Of a stretch of DNA of 64,000 nt, positions 24,131-36,527 are shown one piece after another. The notes beneath the pieces are model-generated. The model saw only the letters and a program-made list of their open reading frames with translations, was not told the origin of the DNA and made no database searches. Each line of letters opens with the position of its first letter. Within the stretch, counting starts at the first letter, position 1. The translations under genes were made by a program, and so were the position numbers. The DNA is taken from NCBI GenBank assembly GCA_009739215.1, contig VSJF01000004.1:1860001-1924000 (forward strand), read 5' to 3'. This stretch comes from Floccularia luteovirens. Its lineage: Eukaryota > Basidiomycota > Agaricomycetes > Agaricales > Squamanitaceae.

Positions 24131-24338
24131 TTATGAACCTGCTTTATTTGAGCTCTATATCATGCCGAGCTATTTTGCAAGGCTTGTCACAATCATTACA
24201 GCAACTTTTACAATGGAGAGTGGTGACTTTTGTATGACACCCCCATTACATTTATTTGTCAATGATTTTCTTCATACATAATGCACACGGAGATACACAT
24301 TAGGTTATCGAAGCCATGTTATATCTGGATCTGGTTAC

Positions 24339-26659
24339 TTATCCCTTGGAGTATTGCGCTTCTTCGTTTGCCCAAGCTTCCCAGAATGCAACGCCTTGCC
24401 CTCTTAACCAATATCGGGGTGAAGAATCACCTCTCACTACACTTGCAGTAATGAGAACATGGTGGATCTCCTATAGTCATGGTTGTAGTGAATTGGATGT
24501 ACAAGAGCAATAACAAAGCGTCTTACCGAGCCTCTATTGGTGAAAAAATCAAAAGATTACTACAAACATAAAAAGGACCGACGAAACACTCACGGAACTT
24601 CATACATTGGTTCTAACAACAGTGATTCCTGATTTGATATGAGTAACAATTGAATTGTGTTTTGTAGTGACACATACCATTATCCCCCGGAGCCCTCTCG
24701 CGCCTCCACCTCGGTCTGCAGCTTTCTTGCAGATTTCGTCAATCGCGGCACTCGTAAAACGAATCTCAACACCAGAATATCCAAACAGGGACTGATATTG
24801 TGACATCAGTGAACCCTTCACTTCCGTAAGGATGCGACGGAGGTCAGGAACAGTCAGTGGAGATAGTGTAGTAATAGAGGGAAGGCGAGAAACGAATTCA
24901 GGGATGAAGCTATGCTTATGCATAAATAGTATATCATAGATATGAATTGAACAGTACAGACCCGTATTTAGTCAAGTCTGAGAATATCGTATCAGACAAG
25001 TAGGTAAGAATAGAAAAGCACACTAACCAGCGGTCTCAACAAGTTCCAACATGTCATGTTGTGCCTTTCGATTTGGAGTGAAGAAAGGGAGTGCATTTCC
25101 TTCTCGTGAACCGATATTTGCTGTGAAACCGATAGACTATGCGTAGTTTAGTAATAGCACAAACGGGATACAATGTTATCGAATTCATACTCCTTTGGCC
25201 ACGCGTTGTCTGATGATGGCATCTAAACCAACAAATGCCCCACTTAGAATGAATAGGACATTTGTAGTGTCGATGTGGTATACATCTGGCTTAGCTGTGA
25301 CACTATCAGCACCCGTAAAATGGTATGCAGATATAAGCCTACGTGTAGGAATGGCCGCGTGCGGACGTTGACCAGTTCTAGAGGGTCCCTCCCCACCTTG
25401 AGATGGAGGAATGTCTACAGAAGCGGCTCCTTTGGCTTGCACAGTGACAACAGAGCCTTCCATCATACGAAGGAGTGCTTGTTGTACTCCCTCACCCCCA
25501 ACATCCCGAGAACCTTCCATGCCTGAGCCTGCAGTTTTCCTCGCAATCTTATCTACTTCGTCAATATATACAATACCCATACTATTTTGCAAAGTTAATT
25601 AGCGTACTAGAATAGAATAGGTAAAGCTGCAAACCTAGCACGAAAAGGATCCCAATTAGCCGCTTGCAACTAGCCGTTTAGTTAGTCAGGTGTTAAACGT
25701 ATTCCCATCCGACCCACCAGCCGCTGAATTGCCATGTCCACATCTTCTCCAACATCTATTTTTATGGCGACACGTCAGATTAATGTTATAGTAGCAAAAT
25801 CATCAGCACTAACATCCAGCCTGAACAAGTTAGCAGCTAGTACTAATTCATGTTTTTTTGAAGGATGCATACCTGCGTAAAAGCCGTTGCATCACTGACA
25901 GAAAAAGGTACATCTAATACTTTCGCGAGCGTTCTTGCCAGCAATGTTTTCCCTGCACCAAGTTATAATAGCACCGATGGAAAATGAATCAACCATACCG
26001 GAACCAGTCGGACCCCTGTGCTCAAAGTGAATTTATTGATATTGATAGTTCAATAAACGAAGGTACATACAAGACGAGAACATTACTTTTCTCAAATAGA
26101 GGGAGTGACCGACGCGATGACAATGATAGGGGCATTAACGGTTTTCGTATAGGACGCACCCGTGCAGTGGACACACCACTTTGTGCTGATGTGTGTTAAA
26201 ATAATAGAAACTCTAGTTGTTTGTTACATACGATCCACTTTGTCCTCAGAATTTTGTTCTTTGGCATATTCTTCTGCCTCTGCATATGCGAGATTTGCTC
26301 GTACACGGTTATAGTGATTGAATACACTTGGTGCTATTGTAAGTCTATAATAATATGACAGGGGATTATCACGCACGCGACAGAAAGAACCTTCTTAGCA
26401 TTTTCTTGACCAACAATGAATTGGTTTAAATACTCAACCAACTGGTTTGCCATAAATAAGTTGTCATACTTCAGCTGCGACAATACGTTTATACCTCACG
26501 AGGAGTGGCTAGTCCAAAGCCTGGTGGATGTATTTCAGGTGCATCATTCTGTACATCACTGTGGTCGTAGACAGGTTGGGTGCGGATAAGACGAATGGAT
26601 ATTCGATGATTGAAACGGTGTTTAACGATGAGCAACGGATGCTTTGATATTCGTATCAT
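24339..26659 (-). CDS. MCX1: Mitochondrial ClpX-type AAA+ unfoldase (Mcx1)
   Basis: ClpX unfolds proteins in the mitochondrial matrix and can feed ClpP; in yeast-type fungi Mcx1 also acts in heme synthesis. The start at 26659 gives a basic, hydroxylated N terminus ([19 protein letters not shown]) typical of a mitochondrial presequence. The zinc-binding domain of bacterial ClpX is absent, as in other fungi. Visible motifs are [25 protein letters not shown], the Walker A region near 25950-26000 and SDATAFTQ. A 7-base microexon then creates AGYVGEDVD (pore loop). Next come Walker [12 protein letters not shown], then [25 protein letters not shown] and [14 protein letters not shown]. The C terminus is [17 protein letters not shown] followed by [10 protein letters not shown]. 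There are many introns. The gene is divergent from Cactin and convergent with RanBP1. Confidence 0.93.
25814..25820 (-). other. 7-base microexon in the ClpX gene
   Basis: GCTGGAT is flanked by a 52-base intron ending ...CTTGTTCAG and a 58-base intron beginning GTTAGT and ending AAAAATAG. Including these seven bases gives FTQ-AGY-VGEDVD, which matches the pore-loop region of ClpX. Skipping them removes the invariant G-Y and shifts the frame. A CTAAC branch-point-like word lies shortly before the upstream acceptor. Confidence 0.8.
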
Positions 26660-26908
26660 AGAAAGCAAACAATGTCGATATTAGTGAGACTATAAGTTGT
26701 GTACAGCCCAACGAATCCGTTGGGAGTCCCAGGAGTTTAGAGGACAATTACAGGATGAAAATGGGTGACTTCCGGATGATGATGCAGATTGGCCACTCCG
26801 GGTCCTCATTTGCATTGCCGATAACTTGGATAATATACAAACCAAAATACTACACTAAATCAGACAGACATCTCATCATTGCTCCTTCCAGCATTACAGA
26901 ACTCAAGA

Positions 26909-29359
26909 ATGGGAAAAGAAACTCGTTCAATATCCCCCCGTCGGAGATACGATGACGAAGACAACAGCCAGAATCAACGAGACAGAAGAAGTAACAACCA
27001 TGACAGTGGGAACAGCAGAAAACGCAGTCGGAGCGGAAGTAGAGAAAGAGACAGGGAACGGGGTCGAGATAGTGGGAAGTCTAGGAGAGATAGAAGTCAT
27101 AGCAGGGATGCAGAAAGGAAGAAGTGCGTCCGTGTTTGCGAATTATTATCTACAAACTAACATCTTGACTCAGGCGAAAACGAGAGAAATCAGAGGAGCG
27201 AAAGGCAAGGAAGGCTGAAAAGAAACGAATGAAAGAGGAAGAAGAAGCTCGTCAAGTTGCAGAATTAAGTGTATACAGTGCGACTGACAACCCTTTCCAT
27301 GATGTCAACCTTGGACAACAGTTTCGTTGGCATAAAAAGAACGAAAAGGAGCGGAAGCAAGGTTTAACCCTCGCAGAGTCACAGAGACGGGACGCATTGA
27401 GGAGGCAGGAGGCTAAGGAAGAGCTAGAACGACTTAATCGACGACGTGCAGAGAGAGAGGTTGAAATGCGACTCAGAGAGGAGGAAGAGTTAAGGATGCA
27501 ACGACTACAAGAATCTGCTCAAATGTCAGATTGGCTATCCAAAGATGGTGACTTCCAGCTGGAGCAAGAAAGGCGGCGTGCCACCATCAGGATCAAAGAG
27601 AAACGGGCAAAGGCCATTGACTTTCTTGCATTGAATCTGAAATACGTGAACAAACCGGAGGAGGGAGATGATAAAGTGAAGGAGGAAGACGATGCCGGTT
27701 TAGAAATTGACTTGGATGAACCATATAATATTTTTGATGTACGTGGCGTACTCAATATCCCACTTCAGCATTTCTGACGACCTGGCAGAACTTGTCGAGC
27801 ACGCAAACCAATGAACTTCATGACGACATTGAAAAATATCTGACATTAGAAACATCGAATATCAACCTCGATTTTTGGACGGTGAGTTTGAATTGATTCA
27901 TTGAATATTGTAAAATTCTAATAAATTTGGTAGAACATGATGGTAGTTTGTAAGGATAGACTGGAAAGACTACAGGAAAATGATAGAATAGGCATAACTG
28001 CTGCTGCTGCCGTAGAGTCTGATATATCTGGGTTACTTGCAGGCAAAACCCTTGAAGAGCTCTCAGCTCTCCAAAGGCGCATCCAGGAAAAGCTTGTCAG
28101 TGGGGAGCCTATTGATACTGACTATTGGGAGAATCTACTGAAGAAATTGCTTGTATGGAAAGCAAAGGTAAATCCGGAACATCCTTTTTTGTTGTTTGTA
28201 CTCATTTCATGTTGCCAGGCTAAGTTAAAGAGTCTTCACGAAGTTGTTGTACGCAACAGATTAGAGCAGCTTCGTAAACGGCAGCGTGACGAAGCTCTGC
28301 AGGCACAAGAAGAGCTCCTCGCAGGTGTTGCCAAATCCGCATTGAAGAAGTCTGCTTCTGAAGCTGTCGCTGAGATGCACATAAGTGAAGACGTTCCAGC
28401 GGAAGACAGGGAGCCATATGACAGGGCAATGAGCCCCGCATTGCTCAATATCACGAACCTCGCTCCAGAGGAACGTGAGATTGATATCATCACTGAAGAA
28501 GAGGACCGCCGCAACTTGGTATGGTATCCCTTCTTATGCCTTTTGCCTCAACTAATAATCTACTAGTTTGACCAACGACGCACTGTCGCTGCATCGAGGT
28601 TCGTACCGAAGACAATTCAACCTGCGCCAGAAGTTCCCAGCGAAGAGGCAGCTAGTGGTGCAGATTTGGCTTCTGAGGCCCTTTATAGAGCAGAGGCAGA
28701 GAAAGACCTTGACGAAGAGGAGGAACTCTTCAATCTGGAAGAAAATATCCCAAACCCCACTAGTTATAATTGGGAAGATAAATACAGACCCAGAAAACCC
28801 AGATACTTCAACCGCGTCCACACTGGATACGAATGGAATAAGTACAATCAAACACATTATGAGTACGTTTGTCTCAAAACCTCTGCTTCATCAATCTTAT
28901 CAATCTCCTCAGCACCGACAATCCACCTCCAAAAGTTGTACAGGGATACAAGGTCAGCCATTAAATAATCCATCCCGTATCGTGAGACGTGCTCATGAAA
29001 ACCTAGTTCAATATCTTTTACCCTGACCTCATTGACAAGTCAAAAGCTCCTACATACAAAATTGTTAAGGAGCCTGGCAACGACGACACGGTCCTACTTC
29101 ATTTCAGTGCCGGTCCACCTTATGAGGACATTGCATTCAGGATTGTCAACAGGGAATGGGAATTTTCTCATAAGAGGTATTGTTTTTTCATAGTATCATC
29201 GAGCTTGCTGGTGACTGACATTGGTTGAAGGGGATTCAGAAGTAGTTTCGATCGCGGTTGTCTTTCTCTGTGGTTCAACTTCAGACGTAATGTAAGTATC
29301 CTCCAAATGATCTGGTGTTCGATATTTGACTGAAATAACTGCAGTTCTATCGCAAGTAA
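26909..29359 (+). CDS. Cactin, spliceosome-associated protein
   Basis: Cactin is a nuclear splicing factor conserved from fission yeast to man. The protein starts with an Arg/Ser-rich segment (MGKETRSISPRRRYDDED, then SRERDRERGRD), typical of splicing factors. The Cactin central domain follows: NLGQQFRWHKKNEKE, QLEQERRRATIRIKEKRAKAIDFLALNL, and LDEPYNIF. Next are VSSDISGLLAGKTLEELSALQ and DTDYWENLLKKLLVWKAK. The C-terminal domain has KYRPRKPRYFNRVHTGYEWN and YNQTHY. After VVQGYKFN-like residues comes GPPYEDIAFRIVNREWEFSHKRGFRS. The protein ends LWFNFRRN-FYRK-stop, with the last four residues on a 15-base terminal exon (29345-29359). It is about 680 residues with several short introns and an Arg/Glu-rich coiled-coil. 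Confidence 0.94.
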
Positions 29360-29938
29360 ATTATCCTGGGAATATAGCGTTTTATCTTGTATTACCTTGT
29401 CCATGTGGATCACTGCATCTCTACATAAGAGCTCTACAAAAACATATAATGAAACATGTTTACTGGTGCAGAACTTACTACTTTTTCAAACAGATCTTTC
29501 TGTTTCCCTCTTTCGTTAAATTTCCGACCCACAAATTAATATAATCACACACGTGGGAGTTGGGAAATGACAAATCTCTGCTTTGATCATTTGCATCAAC
29601 TGTTGGCCTCAGAACTATGACAATGGTAACCGCCATCTATTTAAGGACAGCTTTGTTGATCTCGTACAACTCGCAATAGGCTCCTTTACGCATTTCAATC
29701 TTAAAATCTTGATCGCGCTTTGACACTATGTGGCCCAGGACTTGGCCGTGGTTTCACAGATGAATAGCCATCAGTGTAACCCAGAAAACAGTATATGAAG
29801 CGTTCTGTTCCACCCATAGCGTGTTAAACCCTCATCCTGGAAAGGATACTCACCACAACATCTCTCACACTCGATAACCTTCAATTTTCAACGCTATTTT
29901 CTGTTACTACAAATCCAACACATTGCCATCCACACCGA
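29360..29938. other. Intergenic, upstream of second cyclin-like gene
   Basis: This 579-base gap has no recognisable gene, repeat or RNA. It carries the promoter of the downstream cyclin-like gene. Confidence 0.5.
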
Positions 29939-31494
29939 ATGTTTACGCCTTGGAAGAATAAGGTTGGTATCTCAATATCGATGTTCACTATGGATGATCA
30001 CATTGTTTGAACAGCTAAACCCAACAGCACACCCCTTCCCTCTGATCCACACAATCATGACACTGATGAGACCTACTCCTGCTTCATCAGTTACAGAAAA
30101 CTGTTATATATCTCCTGAGTCATTGTCATTGCCTGCAAGAAGTCTTCGTAGCCTCCGGAGTATCGTGAAAGGACACATGTCTAGTAGGTTCGGTGACACA
30201 CTGCATTACTTCCGCTCGCCTATTCCTCGACCTCGAAAGCGCACACGCGCGTTGTCTCCTAAGTCCTTATATAGGGATGAAGGAATTCCGGACATTGAGG
30301 ACGTTGAAGAACCCTTACCCAAGCGTGTCCGCTTTGCACCTGGAAAAGCTTCTTATCATAATGCATTAAACACTTCTTCCGTACATGGACAATTTGTTCG
30401 TGAAGAGCTTGGGTGCAATTACGAGACGGCCGCCTTATTAGATGATCTCGTGGTCTGGTCAACTCAGTATCTCATATCCATCACGTTTCGCCAGGAAAGT
30501 CATCGGCGCACACATATGTGGGTTTCTTTTTTTTTTCGAATTTCCATCCCCACTAATATACCTCCAGCCCAAGCAGTGTCACGAAACATATCCAAAATTT
30601 AATCAAACGAATTCTTTTGTTACGTGCAGCCTCGCTGCAGTCCTTATTCCTTTCGTTCTGGTATCTATCCCGTTTGGCTCCTGGCGGACTAGTACCCATA
30701 GGAAATATGAGCGGTCCGCATGTTACACTTGTTGCTTCAAGAATGTTATTACTTGGACTCATGTTGGCAACTAAGTGGATGGATGATGGATGTCCGTATA
30801 CCAATCAATGGTTAGTGTTACATTTCATGGTCAGTTTCCGATCTCTAATCCCTTCGGTCCCAGGTGTGCCATTTTTGGGATGGAAAAAAACTATGTGAAT
30901 GCTCTGGAAATGTCAGCTTTGCGTGCTCTGGAGTTTCAAATTGGAATTTGCGACTCCGAATGGAGGTTATGGTTAAGTAACCTAGAGACCAAGGCTACAT
31001 CAACCAATCTCTGCTCTAATGAAGTTCCAGCAGCTCTCCTGCGCTGCCTCCTTGCCGAGTCTACCACAGATAAAAGGAAGATGACGTATCATCCCCTGAG
31101 ACAACCTGACATCCATCAAGTTCATAAAAATTTACTTGAACACTTTGGGCGGTCTGCCATTCCCTTTCCTACATCATCACCTTCAAGCAATCCATCTCTT
31201 CGTCTGCAACCAACAATTCCTACCCGCCCACCAATTATGACTGCATTACATCTGCCAGAACGAGCAAAATGGGACCCAGCAGTGAACCCATTTTTTGCAG
31301 AAGCGACTAGAACGACCGCCTTGGCGCAACCTATCTGGAGTCTCCCACAGAAACGACATTCTACATCAACTATCGAAAATTTTGCACGTCCCCTGCAATC
31401 TCAAGTACCTCCTTCTCTGACTTCGCATCACGTATCTTTAGTTGAGCTATCGCAGCCAACAATGAAATTTAATCAGCTTGTCCCACCTTTGTAA
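29939..31494 (+). CDS. Cyclin-box protein, Clg1-like, short paralog (466 aa)
   Basis: The proposed exons 29939-29962, 30015-30517, 30568-30810 and 30864-31494 join to 1401 bases, giving 466 residues. The cyclin box (about residues 135-300) contains IQNLIKRILLLRAASLQSLF, then LSFWYLSRLAPGG, MLLLGLMLATKWMDDGCPYTNQW, MEKNYVNALEMSALRALEF and SEWRLWLSNL. The order of blocks, and an intron inside the W codon after the KWxDD block, match the gene at 10863-13317, so the two are paralogs. The N-terminal region has basic motifs (PRPRKRTRALSPK, LPKRVRF) and the C-terminal region is Pro/Ser-rich. The first exon and its GTTGGT donor are the weakest part. The start could instead be the ATG near 30057. Confidence 0.8.
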
Positions 31495-31726
31495 AATTAA
31501 AAGTAACATGTGGGCTCACATCCCTGAAAATTTAATATCAATACATATATGTTGACTACCAATCTCCATCAAGCTGTAGAGGTTGTTCTATACTTATGTG
31601 ATCACACAAATTTCTTTGAATTTAGTTTTTGCGATCTTATCTTATCTCTCCCCACTTTTGGAGATGCGCTATTTATCGAGTGTTCTTGGAACAGGGATAA
31701 GATCACCTTGAATCTTAGATACCACA

Positions 31727-33016
31727 ATGTCCGAGTCTTTTATAACAGTCGAGTCACCAGCGGATTTCCATGTCCACCTCAGACAAGGACCTATATCAGA
31801 ACTGATCATTCCACATGTGAGGAAAGGGGGCTTCTGCCTAGCATATGTTATGGTGGCGAGAGTTGTCTTCTAAAATAACCATGGACTCACCACCACTGTA
31901 GCCAAACCTGAAACCACCCATCACCACTGTAGACCAGGCTTTGGAATACAAGGCCTGGCTGGAAAAACACGACCCTAGCATAGAGTATCTGATGACTCTA
32001 TATCTATCTCCCGAATTAACGCCAGATGAGATCAGGAAGGCGAAGAATGCTGGTATCGTAGGTAATACCACATCTCTGTTTACACTTTTGCTCTTCTGGG
32101 CCAACTGATTGATCCAGGCGTCAAGTCTTACCCTCGGGGAGTGACAACTAACTCTGATGGAGGTATCGAATCTTATGAAGTGTATTATCCGGTTTTTGAA
32201 GCAATGCAAGAGGTCGGCATGGTGTTGAACTTACATGGCGAGGTTCCATCAGATCCTTCTATGGTATGCATTTCTTGTTGGATCGTGTAAATGCTTCTAA
32301 CCCTATGAATTTACTACAGAACATCCATATACTGAACGCTGAATCATCATTTCCTCCCGCATCTGTTCAAAATACACCGCAATTTCCCTTCTCTACGCAT
32401 TGTCCTTGAACACGCAACAAGTAGGGCTGCTGTAGAGGCTGTAAAGTCATGTGGGCCGACCGTGGGTTGTACAATAACGGCTCATCACCTCGCCCTCATC
32501 GTTGATGACTGGGCTGGACAATCCTGGAACTTCTGCAAGCCCGTAGCCAAATTTCCAGACGATCGGGATGCCTTGAGAGAAGTTATCAAACAGGGTAAAG
32601 CTGTTTCGGTTTGTATCCAAGTGACCGCTGAGCATAGTGTTTATCAAGGTCACCCCAGATTTTTTTTAGGATCCGATTCAGCACCACATCCGCCGCATCT
32701 TAAATCTACCAGCACGCCATCGCATCCCTGCGCTGCAGGAGTATATACCTCTCCAATCTTACTCCCATTAATAGCGCACCTCCTAGAATCGTTTGGAGCA
32801 TTGCAAAACTTACAGGAGTTCGTCAGTACGAATGGGAGAACATTTTATGAGCGGCGGATAGATAAGCTACAACAGGAAGTAAACGAACGGAATAGAGTCA
32901 AATTGCGCAAAGTCCCAGAAGGAAAACTGATAGAAAAAGATTACACTCTGGACGGTGAAAACCTTGTTCCATTCTGGGCAGGAAGGAAGATTGACTGGGA
33001 GATTGTTAAAAATTAA
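31727..33016 (+). CDS. URA4: Dihydroorotase (type II, Ura4), with an apparent +1 frameshift
   Basis: Dihydroorotase closes carbamoyl-aspartate to dihydroorotate, the third step of pyrimidine synthesis. Exon 1 (31727-31852) encodes the metal motif DFHVHLRQG (His15, His17), then FCLAYVM. Exon 2 starts at 31902 with PNLKPPITTVDQAL. The carboxylated lysine is in GVKSYPRGVTTNS. LNLHGEVPSDPSM, NIHILNAE, RIVLEHATSRAA and CTITAHHLALI provide further ligands, followed by FFLGSDSAPHP. The protein ends WEIVKN, about 370 residues long. The frame breaks once: after NAESS the sequence reads TTT (32350-32352), where two T would keep the frame into FLPHLFKIHRNFPSLRIVLEH. Either the base is a sequence error or the gene is damaged. 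No intron can bridge it. The gene is convergent with MCR1, with 55 bases between stops. Confidence 0.88.
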
Positions 33017-33071
33017 TGATTTATGTAATTCATGATACGATTTTCTACACGTAGCTGTCTATTCGAAACTC

Positions 33072-34223
33072 TCACAATTTCCACACTTGCTTCGAGGTAA
33101 AACTTAACTGACCCAAGATACCACCTACAGGGCCTTGCGAGAAGTTTCTACCATATGGCCCAGCTATAGCGCTGACCATTCTGTCAAAGTTGTTAATAAT
33201 CATATGTCAAATACAACGAGACTTTTCACGCACGGCTCAGGTCCGCATATGAGGAAGAGAGTCCGTCGAGGTAACGGACTTGAGTTTCTTTGGGCCGAGA
33301 ACAATCTACTCCACCAAGCGCCTTCGGAGCTTGTATGCATTCCCAGGCATTTTTCGATAGCATGTGCACCGATTCGTCCAATGTTCAGTGTAGGAAGAGG
33401 TGAAGAAGAGGCATCATTAGAATCAACAAAAACTTCCATTCTAAATCTGTCGGGGTTCAATCTTGCAAATGAAACGAGAGGGTCTAACATAGGTGGTGGT
33501 GGAAGATCTTCTGGTGTGTGAGATGAATGTAATAGTGTAAACCTTGTTGATGAGTCCGTCTCATTTGAAATCCTCTCATTGAATAATTGGATGAATGGCG
33601 TTATCCCGGTTCCTCCTGAAATCTAAGAGGATGAATATTTGCCCCATAATCAAGCAACTATAACATACCATGACTATGTCATCCCATGCATCCTCCTGCC
33701 ACTCCCAAGTTTTTAGAGGGCCTCGCAATTCAATGGTATCACCGGGAGATTTCGAATGAAGCCAGCGACCAACTTCACCCTTAGGATACTTTTTAATCCA
33801 AAAAAGCATATGCCCATTTTCATCAACACCCGATAAAGGAGTATATGGCCGTTCTACTTGTATGTCATCGTCTTTGATAAAAACAGACCAGATAGGTCTG
33901 AATATAGAACTATTTTCATAAGGAATAAGTTTGGGTGGAATGGCAAGTGTAAGGAGCTTGGTATCTGGACCACTGGATTTGTTGGATATCACGGTTGCTG
34001 GGGTGAAATGTGTGGGTGAAAGTGGCGCACTCGCTAACGTGGGGGCAGAGCGTGAAGGATCAGGTAGAAATAAGTAAGCAGCAGCGATGCTAAGGGCACT
34101 AAAACCAATTCCTGCATAAATCAGGCGTGTTTGTGTAGAAGGTCTGTGTGCTTTGGTGGAAAGATTGCAAGAGAGAGTAGGATACCTGACAGGCTGTCTT
34201 ATTATCGACTTGGAACGCAGCAT
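33072..34223 (-). CDS. MCR1: NADH-cytochrome b5 reductase, mitochondrial (Mcr1-like)
   Basis: This flavoenzyme passes electrons from NADH to cytochrome b5-type acceptors. The basic N terminus (MLRSKSIIRQPVRYPTL) followed by one hydrophobic segment (LIYAGIGFSALSIAAAYLF) fits Mcr1, which is anchored in the outer mitochondrial membrane or released to the intermembrane space. The FAD motif RPYTPLSG is followed by KKYPKGEVGRWLHS and LRGPLKTWEW. The NADH-binding half has ISGGTGITPFIQLF, then LFLICGPEPMVSAIAGPYG across an intron. It ends QVWKL with a glycine-rich FSQGPVGGILGQL. It has about 340 residues, slightly longer than typical because of a Ser/Pro insert near SSEGAWWSRLF. It is divergent from the zinc-finger gene (264 bases between starts). 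Confidence 0.9.
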
Positions 34224-34487
34224 TTCACTTTTTTTCAAGCAGCTCGGGCCGGGATTATGGAGGCTCTTGCTAAACATAACCAAACAGTATATAATTAACC
34301 ATTCGTTCCTCACACAACTTGAAGTTCCAATCCTTCACCCTCCAAATCTCGCCCTTCCTATTGTGTCCCTGGAGGTCACAAAACTCCTGCTACAGCTATT
34401 CAAGGACAGCTACTATCTTATAATACTATACTCGATAATAATTGGGATCACGCCTAAACTTATACATCTACTATTCTCGTTACTACT

Positions 34488-36273
34488 ATGATTAGCACGA
34501 CCTTTGATATGAACCTGGTGCTGGCGCCACAGCAGTCGAGCACTACTCCGTCTTTTCTTACTCCCACAAATACGGCATGGGGCAATCAATCAAAAAACAA
34601 TGCCTTTCAGAGCAACGTAGCTTTTGGAGAAATTTACTCACCTGAACCTCTAGCCGGTCTCGGGATTCGCTATACTAGCACTGGATCTGCGGTGGAACAC
34701 TGTCCCAGAATCATTGTATCTGACGGGGCTGGGGCGTCTATTCCGGGAAAATACTGCTCTCCTAGACCGAATATACGACGACGCCAAGTCTCACGAACAG
34801 AAACACACTTCGACTTTTTCTTAGAAGAGCTGGGTTCTGTGACACCTAGTCAAACAGATAATGTCCAAATGATGGAGTTAACTTACTCGCCGTGCCCTGG
34901 ACAGGATGACATTGCACCGACGACCTCTGACGAATTTTCAATTCCAACAATAAGCTATTCTACCTCCAGTAAGTCACAAACCTCAGACGATCAAGATATC
35001 TGGTCCTTCGAAAGCCTCTCTGCCGCTGCAGGGATGTCAGTAGATGATCTAGCCGCCCAAATATCTGCAAGTGCCGAAATTGCCTTGCAACAATTCGCTC
35101 CTGAAACACTATATTCGTCTTCCAGTAATTCAAGTATGGATTCTGCAAGTGATTTCTCGGCCGGGCATCAAAGGACGACTTCTGTATCGATAAATTCGCG
35201 GGATGGGTGGATGAGAACAGCTAGTACTCCTGAAATGACATTGCCGATCGCGGATATCAATATGAACCTTATGTACCCAGGACAAACCATTGGTGTAAAC
35301 CCAGCTGATATAATGCCACCTGTTCCGCAGTCTTGTTCCTTCTGGTCCTTAGCACAAGAAAGTCCTTCTGACCTTTCGTGCAGTTTACCAGTAAAGCAAG
35401 AGTCCCATTTGAAATCCGAAGATTCAGAGGTAAAATTCGGGACAGCTACTGTTGATCATCTCTCGTGGTTACGACAGAATCAATGGCTAAGTAACGGGAC
35501 TCAAGGAGACGAAGAAGACAGAAAGAGCGATTTCGACCTGTTACTCGACAGGTCTAGTCCATCATCATCTTCTCCAGTGTCAAATTATGTAGGGAGGAGT
35601 GTCAAGCGTTCAACAAGGTTCCTCAAAGATAACGCAGTACAAAAGGCAATCTTCCCAGACTTTGGGAACACTAGTCTCGAAATGGTCGGGGAAAATAATA
35701 CCAGCCACCTCCCTCCAATCAATCTTGGAACACCTGTCCTAAATGCTCATCTTGGAATAGATATCTTGGATCTTAAAGCGAAAGCAGAACGATACAGACT
35801 GCGCAATCAAGGTAGAGAGTATGACAAGAATTGGTTAATTTCATTTGTGGGTAAATTGTCATGCAGAGGTGAACTTGTCAAGGAGTTCCGCTGTTATGTC
35901 ATGGGCTGTAATCAGACGAATAAGAGGCGAGATCATATCCTGATTCATGTCGGAGCGCATCTGGACCAGAGACCTTTCAAATGTCCTCAATGGTAAGCGC
36001 TTTTTGTTTCTATTCGAATACAGATTGATTAACTTGCCTTCCCTGTTACCAAGTTCTTCCCGCTTTTTACGTAGGAATGAGTGCAAACGACATGAACTGA
36101 GCCATTCTGGTGCACGACCTTTTTGTTGTCATCTTTGCCCCTCAGCGGTCTCGACTTTTGTTCGACAGGACCTTCTGAAAAGGCATATCAAAAGAACCCA
36201 TCATATTGACTCGGACAAGGAAAATTCGCCTCCTGATGGATATCGTCCTCATAAACGTGGTAGACATAACTAG
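34488..36273 (+). CDS. C2H2 zinc-finger transcription factor
   Basis: Two exons (34488-35992, 36054-36273) join to 1725 bases, giving 574 residues. The first 440 or so residues are Ser/Thr/Pro/Asp-rich and low in complexity, as in activation domains. Three C2H2 units follow. The first is irregular (FRCYVMGCNQTNKRRDHILIH). The second, CPQCSSRFLRRNECKRHELSH, has its second Cys codon split by the intron. The third is CHLCPSAVSTFVRQDLLKRHIKRTHH. The acceptor ending ACCAAG, rather than the later ACGTAG, restores the second Cys, so I prefer it. A basic tail (RPHKRGRHN) ends the protein. It is probably a lineage-specific nuclear regulator; the target genes are unknown. Confidence 0.88.
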
Positions 36274-36527
36274 ACAGTTCGAATCCGTAGATAAATCAGT
36301 CAATGTCTGAGCTTGTAAACGAAGTGTCCGTAACATGTATGAAATTGTTCGATGTATTACAATGAACCTTAGATATCTGTAAGTAACAATGATAGCAGGG
36401 ATATAACCAAACTTGTATGTGCAGTGTTTGACATGGGGAAAAAATATGCCTGAATATTAATATATGCGTCAAAACAATGCTAATCTATATAAATATATAT
36501 GCTAGAATGAAATAACAAAGAGTCCTA

